NCBI GenBank assembly: GCA_963930645.1
Contig: OZ005649.1
Span: 39,355,664-39,419,663 of the forward strand
From: Salticus scenicus
Taxonomy: Eukaryota > Arthropoda > Arachnida > Araneae > Salticidae
Length of the DNA stretch: 64,000 nucleotides
Reading direction: 5' to 3'
The position numbers were made by a program, and so were the translations under genes. Below the pieces are notes generated by a model. That model made no database searches, was not told where the DNA came from, and worked only from the letters and a program-made list of their open reading frames with translations. Position 1 is the stretch's first letter; the number at the start of each line of letters is the position of its first letter. This document shows positions 12,901 through 24,295 of the stretch, in pieces.

Positions 12901-14942
12901 TTAAGCGCTATCTCTCCTACCCATGAGCGCAAAAACTCCTACTCTATAAGGAGATATTGCACAAAATAGCTCTCTTGTTTTTATTACTACAGTTGTTTTA
13001 AATTACAACAGAGCAACACAATAGCAATGAAAATTCATAGAAGAAGGATCAATTCAAAGTTATGCACCAATAGTTTAGCAAAAAATTAATATTTGTATTT
13101 TTTATATCATTTTGTTGAATTGTGCGCAAACTCTCCTAGCTTTACTTTACATATTTCGACAACTAAAAAACAAAGTATCGAATCAAAACATTCATCACAA
13201 AAAAATATATGTACTTTTTTTTGTATGTGTGAGTGTGTGTGGTGTATGGTGTGTGTGTTTTGATCCGTTAATCATAAATAGATGCGCTCTGGAGCACACA
13301 GGTTATGTCATTTGCTAGAAAATGTTATTTTTTAATTAAGGAGAAATTTGAGTAAAAATTCTCACCAATTGGAGTTGTCTGCGGAGGATGATTGGGGCAA
13401 CAGCTCCATTTATTGTTGTCATTGAGGCAGCAACTCATGTGATTGGGGCACATATGATCATTTCCAGGACAGGATTTATAGGGTACTTTACTTTGCATTC
13501 TCTGAAGAGGTATAGAAATTTCTGCGTAAATACCATTAGTAGAAGAATTTTTATAACATCTTGCACCGGGAATGTCACAACTACAAATATTGAGAAAAAT
13601 AACAATTAATCATAAGTTACTATAATCACATATCAGTAACAAATACAGTCAAATATGTAACGTAATATTTACGAAAATAAAATCAGCATATATAGTTACG
13701 CTCATTATTGATTTTATCACGCTGTGTGTGAACGCAAGTTGCCAACTAATTTTCATACTTTAGTTAATTTAAAAAAAACTAATTGTGCGATCGATAAGCT
13801 GTTTAATCCGACTGATTCAGAAAAATCGCTCCTTTCATTTGTTACCTTATTTGTAACGAATTTCCAATTACATTTCTTTTTTAATTAATTAAAATATGAA
13901 AATAAATAGCTTTAAAATAGACATTTAAATTTTTAATTGTTGCCTTTTTTTTCTTTCTTTTTAGATAAAATGATATATGTTTTCTCATGAAAAGAAAAGA
14001 AAAAAAAAAAATATATATATATATATATAATATTAAATGACGTCTTTATGACTTTAAAATAGTATTAATAATGATTTTAAATGTAACGAAAACATAAATA
14101 AAATGCGAAAATTTCGCACAGGCTTGCTAGCAAATGAATTATTTGAAAAGAGAAATAAATAAAATGAAACAATCATTTTTCAATAAGCGCCTTAGTCTCC
14201 CTACAACTAACTAGTATCCAATAAAAATATGCAGTTGTTTTACAAATATAAATTTTAAATATACATCAAATGCTAGGACCTCAACTAATCGTGAAAAAAT
14301 AAATATAAATTTTACATGAACCCCAAATGTGTTTCTTTTAAGTCCAAAATTCTTCATTATCGAGTAAAAGAAATGTTCTCTAAACGTAATATTTTCCCAA
14401 TTCCACATGAATTATATTTTTATGAATTTTATAATGTACTGCAAAATTTTATAAATTTATTGAATATCAGTTCAGTTAAAAATATATTTTAGTTGACGTA
14501 TAAGTACTCCTCAATAGATACTCAGAAAAATAATATATATATATAGAGAGAGAGAGATTATTTAAATATATTATATACTCCTCTGATGGAGGCCTCTATG
14601 TGTTTTCGGATTAATTTTTCTTCTGACTTTAGTTATTTTGCTTATTTATTACAGTTTTACATTTCCTTTTGCTCCATTTGCGCATTGGCTTATAAATAAC
14701 TCTGTTCTAGTTCTATGTATTTAATAATTCAAGTTTTACTCCATCTTATATATTTAAATTTTATCTTATATATACGAACCTCGTTAATGTGATTCTCAAC
14801 GGAAATAAAAAAATTGTTCATATTATCAGTAGCTCATGCTATCAGTAATTCAGAAACTAATCTTCATTTTGACGGGGATTGTGGAAACAGTTCATGCTAA
14901 AAGTAATTCTCGTTAAGCGTGTTCAAGTCAACTATGTTTAGC

Positions 14943-14974
<32 letters not shown>

Positions 14975-17900
14975 GATAGATATAGATATAGATATATATA
15001 TATATCAGAAAATTAAAAGCAAATATAAAAGCTGGTTATATCAATGTACCGAAATTATGCTTTTAATGAGGCTAACTTTGTTTCCAACATTAAACAAAAA
15101 ACATCAGTCTGAAAGTACTTCCCAGTTGGCCAAAAATAGTAGTGGCAAACACTATTTCTTTTTAAAACAATGTACAAATAGTACACTGATGTTTCTATCA
15201 TCATAAGAAACTAATTCTAGGGAGTGAATTCACACGCATCACATTTGCGTACTTGAACACTGACTCAAAAATTTTTGTTTCCTGCGTCTTTTTACATAAT
15301 GATTCAGACAGAAATGTGCATTACACTTACATGTAATCCTTCGGGCAATAGTGCTCGCCATCGTTGCAGATAACAACATCCTCACCTTTGCAGCATTTGT
15401 TTGGTGCGCACTCAGTCGTCCCTAAAGGACAACTTAGTTTGGAGCTTCTGAGTAGAGTCGGTTTTTCCGATGCGAGCGATAACTGTCCATCCTTATTTAT
15501 AGACCCAATGCATACGTCGATTAAAGGAATGCATGCCTGTCCATTTGGGCAGCAGTGGTATCCGTCTATGCAACATACTCCATCTGGATACGGACAACAT
15601 CCAAGTGCACATTCTGTCTCATGTGACTCACAGGATTGGCTCATATTAGCTGGAATAAAATAAAAACACAATAAAGATCGACCACGGTGCATATATACCA
15701 TGCATATATACCAAACTTATATACCATAATGCAGTTGAAGATGTTATTTTCGCGAAAAAAATGCACACTTGTGTGCCTAATTATATAAATAAACTGGTTC
15801 TAAGTTAAACACCTGCTAAAAAAAAAGTAGGAATTTTAAAACCTTTTAAAAATGAATAAATTAATTATAGTAAATTTCACTTAAAAGTAGTGTATAATGA
15901 AAAAGTATATAAAAAAGGAAACACTTAAATATTCTCGAGTGCACACTTACTTTACAGAACGAAATAATTAAGCAAGCATCTGCATCTGGAAAAAGAAGTT
16001 ATAAACGGACCTTACAGAATTTAGGATGTAAGACGAAAAAATATATTTGCGCTTTATCTCTCACAAAAAAAAAGTAAAATAAATAAATAAATAAAAATTA
16101 AAAAAAAAAAAAAAAAAAAATATCTGAAATACACCATGAAGTAAGAATTAAAAAAAAAAAATGCGTGGTAATTTCAAGCGTATTATAAATAAAAGAGCAA
16201 ATATTTCTTTAAGTAGCTCTATAAAAATACTCTTGCAGTTTTACAGCATGGAACGCTGCAATTTTTTTTCCATAAAACGTACATATGAAATAAAAAACGC
16301 CACATTTGACCAATCGGATATCGAATCAGAACAATCCACATTGTGAGCGAAAACGTTATGAATAAGCGACTACTAACCCACTTGTTGCCCTATTATCTAT
16401 TAAACCTTCTCTCAAAATTATAAACATATTTAAAGAATGCTTGTATGTTTAAAAGTAAGAATATGACTAGTTTATTGGTTGTCTCTTGGTAAAGTTCTCA
16501 TCTCGTAAACCCTGGTTCGGCTTTTCTATTTCTTTGGTGACTTTTCTATTAAATGTCTATGTTTCATGCAAATTGAGAGCTTTTTATGCAGAAAAATATC
16601 GTAAGATTATCATAGTTTTCTCAAATCCTTGCACAAATACTGCGAGGATCCGTTAATATTTTTTTTAAAGGAGGATATTTGACCCCACGCTTAAATCCTG
16701 TGTGCAGACAATCAGCCTCAAACCCTGACCAAACACGACTAGACATTGACAATAAACATGAAATATTATTGTTTCAATATCATAACCTTTAAACAAATAT
16801 TAAAAAGTTCATCGAAAATATCTCAATGAACCCAAATTTATAATTTAATAAACTAGCTTAAAAATAAAATGATTTTTCTAAAAATAGAATTCCAGATTAA
16901 AAAAAAAAAAAATACGTATTTAAATTTCTTTCTGTACTTAAATGATTACACTGAATTTAGTTTATTCTTCTGAGTTATCGCCAGTACAAACACCGCTATA
17001 CATAACAAGAAACACGTAATATTATTGTGTCAATATGTATTTTCAAGTAGACGTTAGAAACGATACTGGAAGAAACATGATGAAGATAAAGTTATACGTA
17101 CATAATAATAATAATAATAATAAGCTAAGAAATTCAAAGAAGGTAAAATGTTAAATCAAAAATATTTAAGTTTTGTGTCTCTCTAAGCAAATTATCTAAT
17201 CATGTTCCCGATTCTGCAGAAGAGTCATATAGGTGACATTTCCGTACATAAAAATAAAATAAAATAAAATAAAATATGAAGGGTCGTTGTGTCTAAACAC
17301 ATATCCACATGGACATGATTGAAAACCTATAATGTAACCGAATCCTATAATGACAGTATCAAACCAAAGTTATACGTAGCCAAAACAAATTATAGGCCAA
17401 AATTATTTTATAAAAAGTATAATATTAGATGAAAAATAAAAAAAACATTTAAATTTCATTCTTTTCGAATCAGTTCCTTTAAACTTAGTTCGTATTTCCT
17501 CGAAACAATTAAATTAAACATTTCTATACATTGACATAATATTAACAGAAAACAAGAAGAGTGTTGTTTCAATATAATTTTTTGATCAAACGTTGTCTCT
17601 TTAATCAAAAATTATCAGAAAAAACTTATGATGAAACTGATTTTTAATTAAATAAAAAAATTAACACAAAGAAACAAATTGAACTGCTTCTTGATTTTTA
17701 AATAATGTCTTGAGAATTATTTATTTTTAATATCAGAATTATTGGAAAAAATTATTTTTACCTGGCACTATTTCCATTTTAGGTGCACAATAAATCTTTC
17801 CTACCAGGGAAGAAGAGATGAAAAATGCAGTTGTAATCAGGAACATATTTCTGTAAAAAATAAGATGGGTCCGATTAAACGGTTTCTAAATATGTAGTAC

Positions 17901-18652
17901 TGCATTTAAGAGCGGATAATACTTAATCTCGCCGCCAGCCGTGGCTCATGTTATTCTATGCGAAAAATTGTTTCCATAATTACTCATTATCAAATGCATT
18001 TTTTAAAATTCCGTTTTCACATTCAAAAAATTCGTAATCGTTAAATTAGTACTCATTTTCCAAAAATTTATTTTTAAAATTTTTAGTATTTCACTTTGCG
18101 GTTAAAAAGATGAAAAAAAATGGATTTTTGTGAAAATTCGCATTTTTGAACTCAAAAATAAAATATAAAAATTTTAAATAATAAATTTTTCGAAAATGAG
18201 CGTTAATTTAACGGTTCTTAATTTTCTGAGAGTGAAAACGGAATTAAAAAAAAAATACATTTAGTAATGAGTATTTATGGGAACAATTTTTCCCATAGAA
18301 TAAGATTGGCCATAACTGCCGGCGAGATTAGATATTATTCACTCTTAAGCAATCAAATCGTGACATATTAAAGATTTATTAGTACAACAAAAACAATATC
18401 GAAATATATGTAAATAATATGCATTTTTTCTTTTCTTTTTTTAACTAAAAAAAAAAATAATGGAATGTTTTTATAATCTAAAGAATTGTTTGTGCGTGTG
18501 TGTGTGTGTGTGTGGTACTAGGACAAATTCGAGCTACATACAACAAGTAAAGTAAAAAATATCGAGGCTAGATTATTATATAGGCCTTATATGAAAGGCA
18601 TCAGTCCTCAAAAGAATATAAAAAATTTTCATCATGAAAAAGACTTTAAAAA

Positions 18653-18692
<40 letters not shown>

Positions 18693-21570
18693 GCTTTTTG
18701 CTAAAGTGCAGAAACTCTAGAGTATATTTAGCTCTGAAAATATTTTATCCGATAAATGAAAGGAAACTAACTGCAGAATTAAATTTTTATTTTTAGAGTT
18801 TGTGTATATAGTAAAAATATTTTTCCGTAATTTAAACTTTAATCGAACGTTTCAAATGGAAAAGTATGATGAATATAAATATTTTATTAATCTAAATATT
18901 TAATCATTTTTATTTTGTTTATAAGCAAATCCGATAAGATATGAGTAATAACAATATCTCTGTATTTTTATCAGACATACACACTTGCACACACACAGTT
19001 ACACACACATATTACATATATAGTTTTCAGAAACCAAAAGAGATCGTACAATTACGAAAGGGAAGAAAAATAGAATAAACGAAAAGAAAAGGATATTAAA
19101 AAAATCATCGATCTTTGATCAATTTGAACTTAGCGTCAAAGCTTATATTAATAAAAAATTTTCGAAACTTTTTCCATTTACCATATAAAAAATTAATATG
19201 GTAATATTGGCGGACATCCAAATATGGTGTACAAATTGTTGTCCTAGGACTTTTATTGCAAACTGAATGAATTTGGACCTTTGCACTAAAAATATAAGAA
19301 GAGAGAGAGTGAAAAAATACCGCTTTAGGTGCTGAGATACATCTTACTATTTTTCTGTTGCTCAACTGCATATAGATAAAAAAAAAATTAAGAATGAATC
19401 TTTAATCAAGTCTTTAAACAAGAAAAGTTTTTAAATTTCCGTGATAATTTCCGTTATCATTGCAACACAAAGTAGTTTAAAAATAATTTAATTTAAGTCA
19501 TCTTAATATGAGTTAAATAAAATAATCTGGAGTGTCACTCACACGACTTTCCCTTCCCTTGAAATGTAATACTATAAATATAAGTTGGAGATTAAGAGGT
19601 AAGATAACGAGAACTGATATGTAAACCTCTGTTAAAACAATACAAATTAGACTTCGGAAGAGTTTTATATGGTAATTAGTTCTGTGTGAGGGGGGGGGGC
19701 TACAGCCCCCCTCAACCCCATGTTTCATTACTGCACATACATTTATATAGAATTTAAATCTGTTATTACAATTAAAAGTTCACTTAAAATTATTCAGACA
19801 ACTTTCTCACATGCAACATTGTTTGAAACTTGATCAAACTTTTCCAGCAAGAAACTTATATTAACTTGAAAATACAACTTTTGGATCTCCTAAAATTATT
19901 CGTTTTTAAGTTACAATAAGAGATATAGACAAAGACCAAATGTTAAAAATTTGACTTCGGTAATCCGGAAGCCTCAAAACGTGTTAATATACAAAAAACA
20001 AGCGATGAATATTTAGCTTTAAAACATATATTATTTATCATATGCCTATGAGGAGTTCATTTCAATTCCTGAGCAACTTTCCAGGACATGGTAAAATATT
20101 ATAGTAAAGCACTTCCACTAACAATAAAAAAGAATATTATCGCTTAAATATTTGCAGCCATGTATATCTTTTGAAGATTATGTACAGACCAAACGGTGCA
20201 GCTAAATATAATCCTATAGTAATAACACACGGCACAACCGTGTGAAAACCTATGAAATACACTTCCATCAATTTTCAGCTATTGTCGCACTATAATCTAG
20301 TTCTTTTGTGCAGCCCTGTAAATGAACAGTGAATGATTTCTTAGCCATATTCTACATGAGACATGTTTTTATGCATATAAAAAAAATTTATTCATTTCAT
20401 TTGTTTTAGTGCAGTCTATAGCTGTTAAACTCTACTTACCTGCAATTTCCCTCATAGACGTAATGTATTTAAAATCTCTTCGGTGTCCCTGTACACGAAC
20501 CATTTGCTTCATCTCAACGAAAAGCTTACTGTAGCATCCCTATATCGTACAGATTTAGAATACCAAGTTTGGACTTTCTGCTACCATTTGTTCTTGAGAT
20601 ATGCTGATAACAGACAGACATACAGACACACCCACAGACCAACCGCTAAAAACATGATTTTTGGATTCAGGGGACCTCAAAACGTGTAAATATAACAAAA
20701 ACTCGCTTTCGAAAATTTGACCCAAAAACAATGCTTTCTCTACCTTATGGGTAAGAGAAAGTAAAAATATATATATTATAAAAATGCTGTATTAATTTTA
20801 AAATAATTCTGTTCAAAAATAATACATCCTGAAGTCATAAGTTATTCACGTAAAATATTTAAAAAGATTATCATTTCACTTTAGTATTAAACATATGTAT
20901 ACATATAATTCTATATATGCTTGTTTGTATATATATTTATAAGTGTGCATGAAGCAATGAAAATAATACCCGCGGAAACTCATGCGATAGTTAAATTATT
21001 ATTATTTTTTTTTAATAAAAATAATACCTTTTTGATTTTTTTTCCCTTAGTATAACATCTTACTGTTATCTAAGTTGTTCAAATTATTATTATGCATACA
21101 TTAAAAACAAGTAAAATCTTTTCTAATCTTTCAAAATTTCAAAATATTAAAATTTTATTTTTAACAGAATATTCACAGTTTTCTTTCTTTTATATGTACG
21201 ATACACTTAGTTGACAATTCTTAAGATGTTTTGAAAAATTAATATACAACCATTAAACTTGAAAAGAAATTTTTAGTAAAAATTTTCTGTGGGTCACGAA
21301 ATAAATTATTAGTTTTAAGAAACATTGGCACGAAATAAATAAGAACAATGAAGTTGGCCACTATAAATATATGTTAGCCTTTAGATGAAAAACTAAAAAT
21401 TTAAATTTAATAAAATGTGCCACTAACCCTGATAAACGAATCAGCTTCCACATTATCAACAGATTGTTATTTTATTTTATTTTATTTCATTTTATAAAAT
21501 AATTCATTTTTCAAACTTAAATAACAAATAAAATCAATATCCGTACTTACATACTGTGTCCTTGAACCAT
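9869..21570 (-). CDS. Gene 1: secreted granulin-domain protein, 239 aa, five coding exons
   Basis: Joining 21570-21551, 17850-17762, 15649-15331, 13580-13366 and 9945-9869 gives 720 nt, 239 residues plus TGA. All junctions are GT-AG and the frame is kept throughout. Residues 1-29 form a signal peptide whose hydrophobic core is FLITTAFFISSSLVG. Three granulin-type modules follow. The first is a ten-cysteine version (C, C, CC, CC, HCC, C, C). The second is a short form with CAPNKCC and DGEHYCP. The third is split by intron 4 into MSCC-KWSCCP and GCCDVWFYGWVCCP. Granulins are secreted disulfide-rich growth-factor-like modules of stacked hairpins; the role of this small protein is unknown, and immunity, growth or a gland secretion are all possible. 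The closest relative is gene 2, in inverted orientation. The family assignment is firm; the function is not. Confidence 0.92.
10140..10263 (-). pseudogene. Truncated duplicate of gene 1 exon 5 with intron flank
   Basis: The minus strand repeats the acceptor region and the first half of exon 5 (GGTGGTTGTT, then TATGGTTTTATGGATGGG, then GCTGTCCAG) and the intron before it (TTAAAATAACAAAA). Compared with 9898-10008 it lacks about seven bases where the Cys-Asp codons should be, which shifts the frame, and it stops matching after CTGTCCAG. The poly(T) tract before the acceptor is longer than in the real exon. It is probably not used. Confidence 0.8.
11270..11320 (-). other. Stem-loop with hammerhead-like core (degenerate)
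   Basis: The minus strand reads CTGGTGA, then GGGTCG, a loop, CGACCC and GAAA. The six-pair stem flanked by CTGRTGA and GAAA resembles the central part of hammerhead ribozymes carried by Penelope-like and related retroelements. The G in CTGGTGA breaks the invariant CTGATGA. It is probably the end of an old retroelement copy; the A+T-rich sequence around 11,200-11,480 has no other recognisable content. Confidence 0.35.
11798..12033. mobile_element. MITE with TTTAACCCG ends
   Basis: The ends read TTTAACCCGTAGTAGTCGCTA and, inverted, TTTACCCGTTAGTATTCGCTA in shorter words AACCCGTAGTAGTCGCTA against TACCCGTTAGTATTCGCTA. The interior is noncoding and about 195 bp. The TTAA-like borders suggest a piggyBac-type element, but this is inferred from the ends only. 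Confidence 0.6.
12037..12260. mobile_element. Foldback MITE with arms of about 80 bp
   Basis: The left arm starts AGGGGTCGTACTCT and the right arm ends AGAGTACGACCCCT. The arms continue to match through AATAAGAAATTTTCA and its complement TGAAAATTTCTTAT, with scattered mismatches. It is noncoding and sits directly beside the previous MITE. Confidence 0.75.
13366..13580 (-). CDS. Gene 1 exon 4: end of module 2 and start of module 3
   Basis: The acceptor ATATTTGTAG and the donor AATTG|GTGAGA bound 215 nt. It encodes ICDIPGARC, a linker that is nearly unchanged in gene 2, then CPGNDHMCPNHMSCC and KWSCCP, which match the first half of a canonical granulin including its conserved Trp before CC. 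The first roughly 65 codons differ from gene 2 by about one residue while carrying many silent changes. Confidence 0.93.
13581..15330. other. Gene 1 intron 3
   Basis: A 1.75-kb intron. Blocks next to exons 3 and 4 align in inverted orientation with intron 3 of gene 2 (for example the 14,190-14,360 segment with 46,940-47,090). It has no Tc1-like element and no 213-bp palindrome, both of which are present in gene 2. It carries TA/GATA microsatellites at 14,948-15,005. Confidence 0.75.
14775..14934. mobile_element. Old Tc1/mariner-type MITE shared with gene 2
   Basis: Starts CGAACCTCGTTAATGTGA and ends near GTTCAAGTCAACTA. It aligns over its whole length with the complement of 44,968-45,141 in the matching intron of gene 2, where the CAGT ends are intact. 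The shared insertion must predate the gene duplication. Confidence 0.75.
15331..15649 (-). CDS. Gene 1 exon 3: first granulin module and start of the second
   Basis: The acceptor TTTTATTCCAG and the donor GATTACAT|GTAAGT bound 319 nt. The encoded peptide starts at MSQSCESHETEC, carries the hallmark DGYHCCPNG of granulins, then a polar linker, then CPLGTTECAPNKCC and CNDGEHYCP. The first module has ten cysteines; the usual twelve-cysteine granulin has one more CC pair in its first half. The antisense frame is also open, but only as a shadow. Confidence 0.93.
15650..17761. other. Gene 1 intron 2
   Basis: A 2.1-kb intron, A+T-rich, with simple A-runs at 16,071-16,121, a TAA tract at 17,104-17,122 and an AAAAT tract at 17,250-17,275. 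Its exon 3 side aligns with gene 2 near 43,890-43,970. I recognise no transposon in it. Confidence 0.6.
17762..17850 (-). CDS. Gene 1 exon 2: rest of signal peptide
   Basis: The acceptor TTTTTTACAG lies just above 17850 and the donor CCAG|GTAAAA follows 17762. The 89 nt encode the hydrophobic core of the signal peptide, a likely cleavage region at IYCAP, and a short linker. The exon ends in phase 1 and completes an Ala codon with exon 3. Confidence 0.9.
17903..18352. mobile_element. Palindromic foldback element, about 450 bp
   Basis: The left side, TTAAGAGCGGATAATA then AATCTCGCCG, is mirrored on the right by CGGCGAGATT then TATTATTCACTCTTAA. Inner segments ACTCATTTTC / GAAAATGAGC and CCGTTTTCAC / GTGAAAACGG also pair, so the whole unit is one large imperfect hairpin. 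It is noncoding and probably a foldback transposon. Confidence 0.75.
19521..20765 (-). mobile_element. Family C element, full length, minus orientation
   Basis: Begins AATAATCTGGAGTGTCACTC and ends GGGTAAGAGAAAGT. The inverted end motif ACTTTCTCTTACCC, an inner hairpin of that same motif, a G-rich tract at 19,690-19,699 paired with CAGCCCCCC, a CAGACAGACATACAGAC stretch and the core GTGTCCCTGTACACGAACC are all shared with the copies at 40209 and 52453. No transposase is visible, so it is non-autonomous. Confidence 0.8.
21551..21570 (-). CDS. Gene 1 exon 1, coding part (start codon)
   Basis: The ATG at 21570-21568 has A at -3 and G at +4. Twenty coding nt (MVQGHS plus two bases) end at a GTAAGT donor. 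A second ATG two codons into exon 2 is in frame, so translation could also begin there. I chose the upstream ATG because gene 2 keeps the same ATG, the same 20-nt length and the same frame. Confidence 0.82.
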
Positions 21571-21643
21571 CTTTTCTTTAAGAATATTCAAAAACTACGA
21601 GACGTTTCTTAAACTATAGTTTAGTTTTAAATTTTTTCACTCC

Positions 21644-21652
21644 TTATATATA
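21644..21652 (-). promoter_or_regulatory. Gene 1 TATA box and core promoter
   Basis: The minus strand reads GCTATATATAAGGAG about 75 nt before the ATG. Gene 2 has GCTATATAAGAGCTG at the matching place, and both continue to the shared block TATAGTTTAAGAAACGTCT before exon 1. Transcription should begin near 21,615-21,620. Further upstream, to about 21,780, the two promoters share the block ATCGCAAGGATGGGAAAACC. Confidence 0.7.
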
Positions 21653-22268
21653 GCTCTGTTACATCGCATGAAGCAGTTATATTGCGTATTTCCCCCATCG
21701 TACTATGAAACTTAAATGAATGAATTATTTTCATTTCTGGTTTTCCCATCCTTGCGATATGCATAAATATTTTGTGATGGTTCGTAACTTTCATTTTATG
21801 AGAGAATTGATACGTTGATTTTTTATTGGAATTTACACTCAAAGGATTAAGTAAACTAAACTTATACATTGTTTTCTGCAGAAGTAAAACACGTATTTTT
21901 CAACTGAAAGCATACATCTCTCAGCATACTTTGATAACATCGTCTTTATCACACGTCTCTCGTTAGAAATCCGCGATCTGTATACACATTTTTTTTTTTT
22001 TTTTTCCCTTAACTTCCCGAACTGCTAGCATACTTGATTAGGTTAACATTTCCACAGAACACTTGATTTACGAGAGAATTTTAAGATAAGAAAAAAATGG
22101 TTTCCAGAAGTTCATTCCTGACAATTCTTCACCATATATATGTTTTCATAAATTTTATGTATTAGCAAAGAATTTTAAAGCATAATTCATGTATATGACA
22201 CATTAGAGTTATTTTCCAACGTCTGATTAGAAACTTTTAAAAATGTGTACTATAAGTTATAAAAAAAA

Positions 22269-22744
22269 ATAATCTGGTGTGTCACTCACACTACTTTCTC
22301 TTAGCCTGAAATTTAATACTATAAATACAGGTGGGAGATTAAAAAGTAAGATAACGAGTACTGTTATGTAAACCTATATTAAACAATTCAAATTAGGCTT
22401 ATGAAGAGTTTTATATGATAATTAATTCTGTGTGAGGAGGGGGCACCGCCCCTTTTAACCCCCCGTTTCATTAATGTACAAAAAAGAAGCAATGAATATT
22501 TAGCTTAAAACATACGTTATTTACCATATCTCTATGAGGAATGTATTTCAATTCCCGAACAGCTTTCCTGGAAATGGTAAAATATTATTAGTAAAGCACA
22601 TCCACCAACAACAGATAACTAGTGTGTTGTGGCCACCACACGACTTTCTTCTATATTTTCTTATACAAATTCACTCAGTAACTCCCGTTCGAAAATTTGA
22701 CCCTAAAACAATACTTTCTCGACCCTAAGGGTAAGAGAAAGTAA
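22269..22744 (-). mobile_element. Family C element, internally deleted
   Basis: Begins ATAATCTGGTGTGTCACTC and ends CTAAGGGTAAGAGAAAGT, as in the full copy at 19521, but only about 475 bp long. The microsatellite and part of the core are missing. The G-rich / C-rich pair GGAGGGGGC and GCCCC is kept. Confidence 0.8.
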
Positions 22745-22944
22745 TAAAAATAAAAAATAAGTCTATTTTCACGATTTTAAATCATCATATAAAATAATTC
22801 AAGTTTTGACAATATAAGAAATGGAATATTATATATTATAGTACTAAATTCTGCCGGTCTCCTAATGGTTCTTTATGTGTAAGGTAGGGCGTGATACCCT
22901 TATCTACATAAAATTTTGATGCCAACAATTTATTGATATCATGA

Positions 22945-23100
22945 ACTAGTTGGCACAGGTGAATTCTGCTCAGTTCCCCATCATATATTTGTTCTCATAT
23001 TTTTTTTATGTAAGGCATAATACATTTACGTTAAGCTATATCAACACTGACAAATATCTGGCACGGACTCAAGCTTAAATTTCCCCACCTATTACGCTAC
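22945..23100 (-). mobile_element. Decayed fragment of family A 3' end
   Basis: ACTAGTTGGCACAGGTG, then CTGCTCAGTTCCCCATCATA and GTTCTCAT, is the reverse complement of the family A 3' end, with several changes. Similarity fades after about 150 bp. Confidence 0.55.
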
Positions 23101-23252
23101 CCTTTTCTCCAATTCGATTTTAATTTTCGATTAATTTTACTACGATAGCTTTCATATTTCAGTTTAAATGCAGTTCCATACTATGTCAAAGGATTAACTC
23201 TCATAATGCAAAATTATATTAAATATTGGGACTATTCTGACGTTTAAGAAAA

Positions 23253-23283
<31 letters not shown>

Positions 23284-23414
23284 TATTTTAAAAATTATTT
23301 CATTTTCGAAAAGTTTTAAATTTTTATTAAGCTTATTACAATTTTTAATTTAGAAAAGTTTTAAAAGTAAGATACTTTTACTCAATAATGTTCACAGGAA
23401 AGGTCATACATTAT

Positions 23415-23696
23415 ATTAATATAAATTGAAAAACCTTTGACATTACTTCGTGCGTCGTTGTTTAAATTTTTCAGTTAAATTCGCGAGTCAATCGAAATTA
23501 CAACCAATAGGGAGGCATGCAACGAGTAGTGGCACCCGATTGTGTGTTGCTCCAGCTTATGGTGAAGGAAGATCATCGTCAGTCAAGCTCAAGTCCTCCT
23601 CAGAGGATGTCGTTCAGAGGAGAGCCTGGTACCCGGCCGAAAAATTTAAACAACGACGTACGAAGTAATGTCAAAGGTTTTTCAATTTATATTAAT
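23415..23696. mobile_element. 282-bp element with 58-bp terminal inverted repeats
   Basis: The arms 23415-23472 and 23639-23696 are complementary over 58 bp with about one mismatch (for example ACCTTTGACATTACTTCGT against ACGAAGTAATGTCAAAGGT). The 166-bp interior is clearly richer in G+C than its surroundings. The block GTCATACATTATATT occurs just outside on the left (23,403) and again about 35 bp beyond the right arm (23,735). It is noncoding; short open frames across it are not convincing. Confidence 0.8.
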
Positions 23697-24258
23697 TTAA
23701 GTTAAATACTTCGTTTTTATTTATTATGTTTAAAGTCATACATTATATTTTAAAACTGATCCGACTTATTTAAAATGAATGTAGTGCATGTTTATATGAA
23801 ATTTTAAGCTATTGTGTCACATTATGAAAATCTTATACTTTAAATAACACATGAAATTTTTAATGTAGAATATTCATAATCAATAATAATCATGTCAGTA
23901 TCATAAATAATATTTTAAAACTGATAATGCTCGTTTACGACGGAAGTAAACTTCATGAATTGTACGTTAGTGCGAAATATTGCCCTACGCTCCCATGTTA
24001 AAAAACTCACGAAGTTTTCAAATTTAACGTTGCAAATAAATGAACTTCTTACCCGTATCATAAGTGATATTTAAAAAAAAAGAACTTGTCCAACCTCTTT
24101 ATGATTATTAATTTTTGAGAGAATGTCTCACAGACTAACGAACTAACAAATTGAAGAATTAATAAATGAATTAATAAAACAATTCGCATATAGACCCACA
24201 TCATACCAATTTTGTCATTTTTTTAAAAATTATTATTTCTTCCAATTGAAAACATGAG

Positions 24259-24295
<37 letters not shown>

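Larger units (their letters stand above)
9946..13365. other. Gene 1 intron 4
   Basis: A 3.4-kb intron. It contains a broken copy of exon 5 (10140-10263), an antisense ribozyme-like repeat end near 11,270-11,320, two adjacent MITEs (11798-12260), a short hairpin at 12491-12511 (GAGACGG / CCGTCTC), and otherwise A+T-rich sequence without recognisable genes. Confidence 0.7.
17851..21550. other. Gene 1 intron 1
   Basis: A 3.7-kb intron holding a 450-bp palindrome (17903-18352), a GT tract near 18,496-18,514, a 31-base A run at about 18,656-18,687, and a minus-oriented family C element (19521-20765). Nothing coding is visible in the rest. Confidence 0.7.

Noticed and set aside
15364..15663. Plus-strand open frame of 99 codons
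   Set aside because: It is the antisense shadow of exon 3 of gene 1; the opposite strand has splice sites, the granulin pattern and a paralogue.
16470..16530. B-box-like GGTTCGG near 16,512 and GGTTCGAAACCC near 43,396
   Set aside because: No A box or tRNA fold accompanies them, and the two sites are not homologous between the paired introns.
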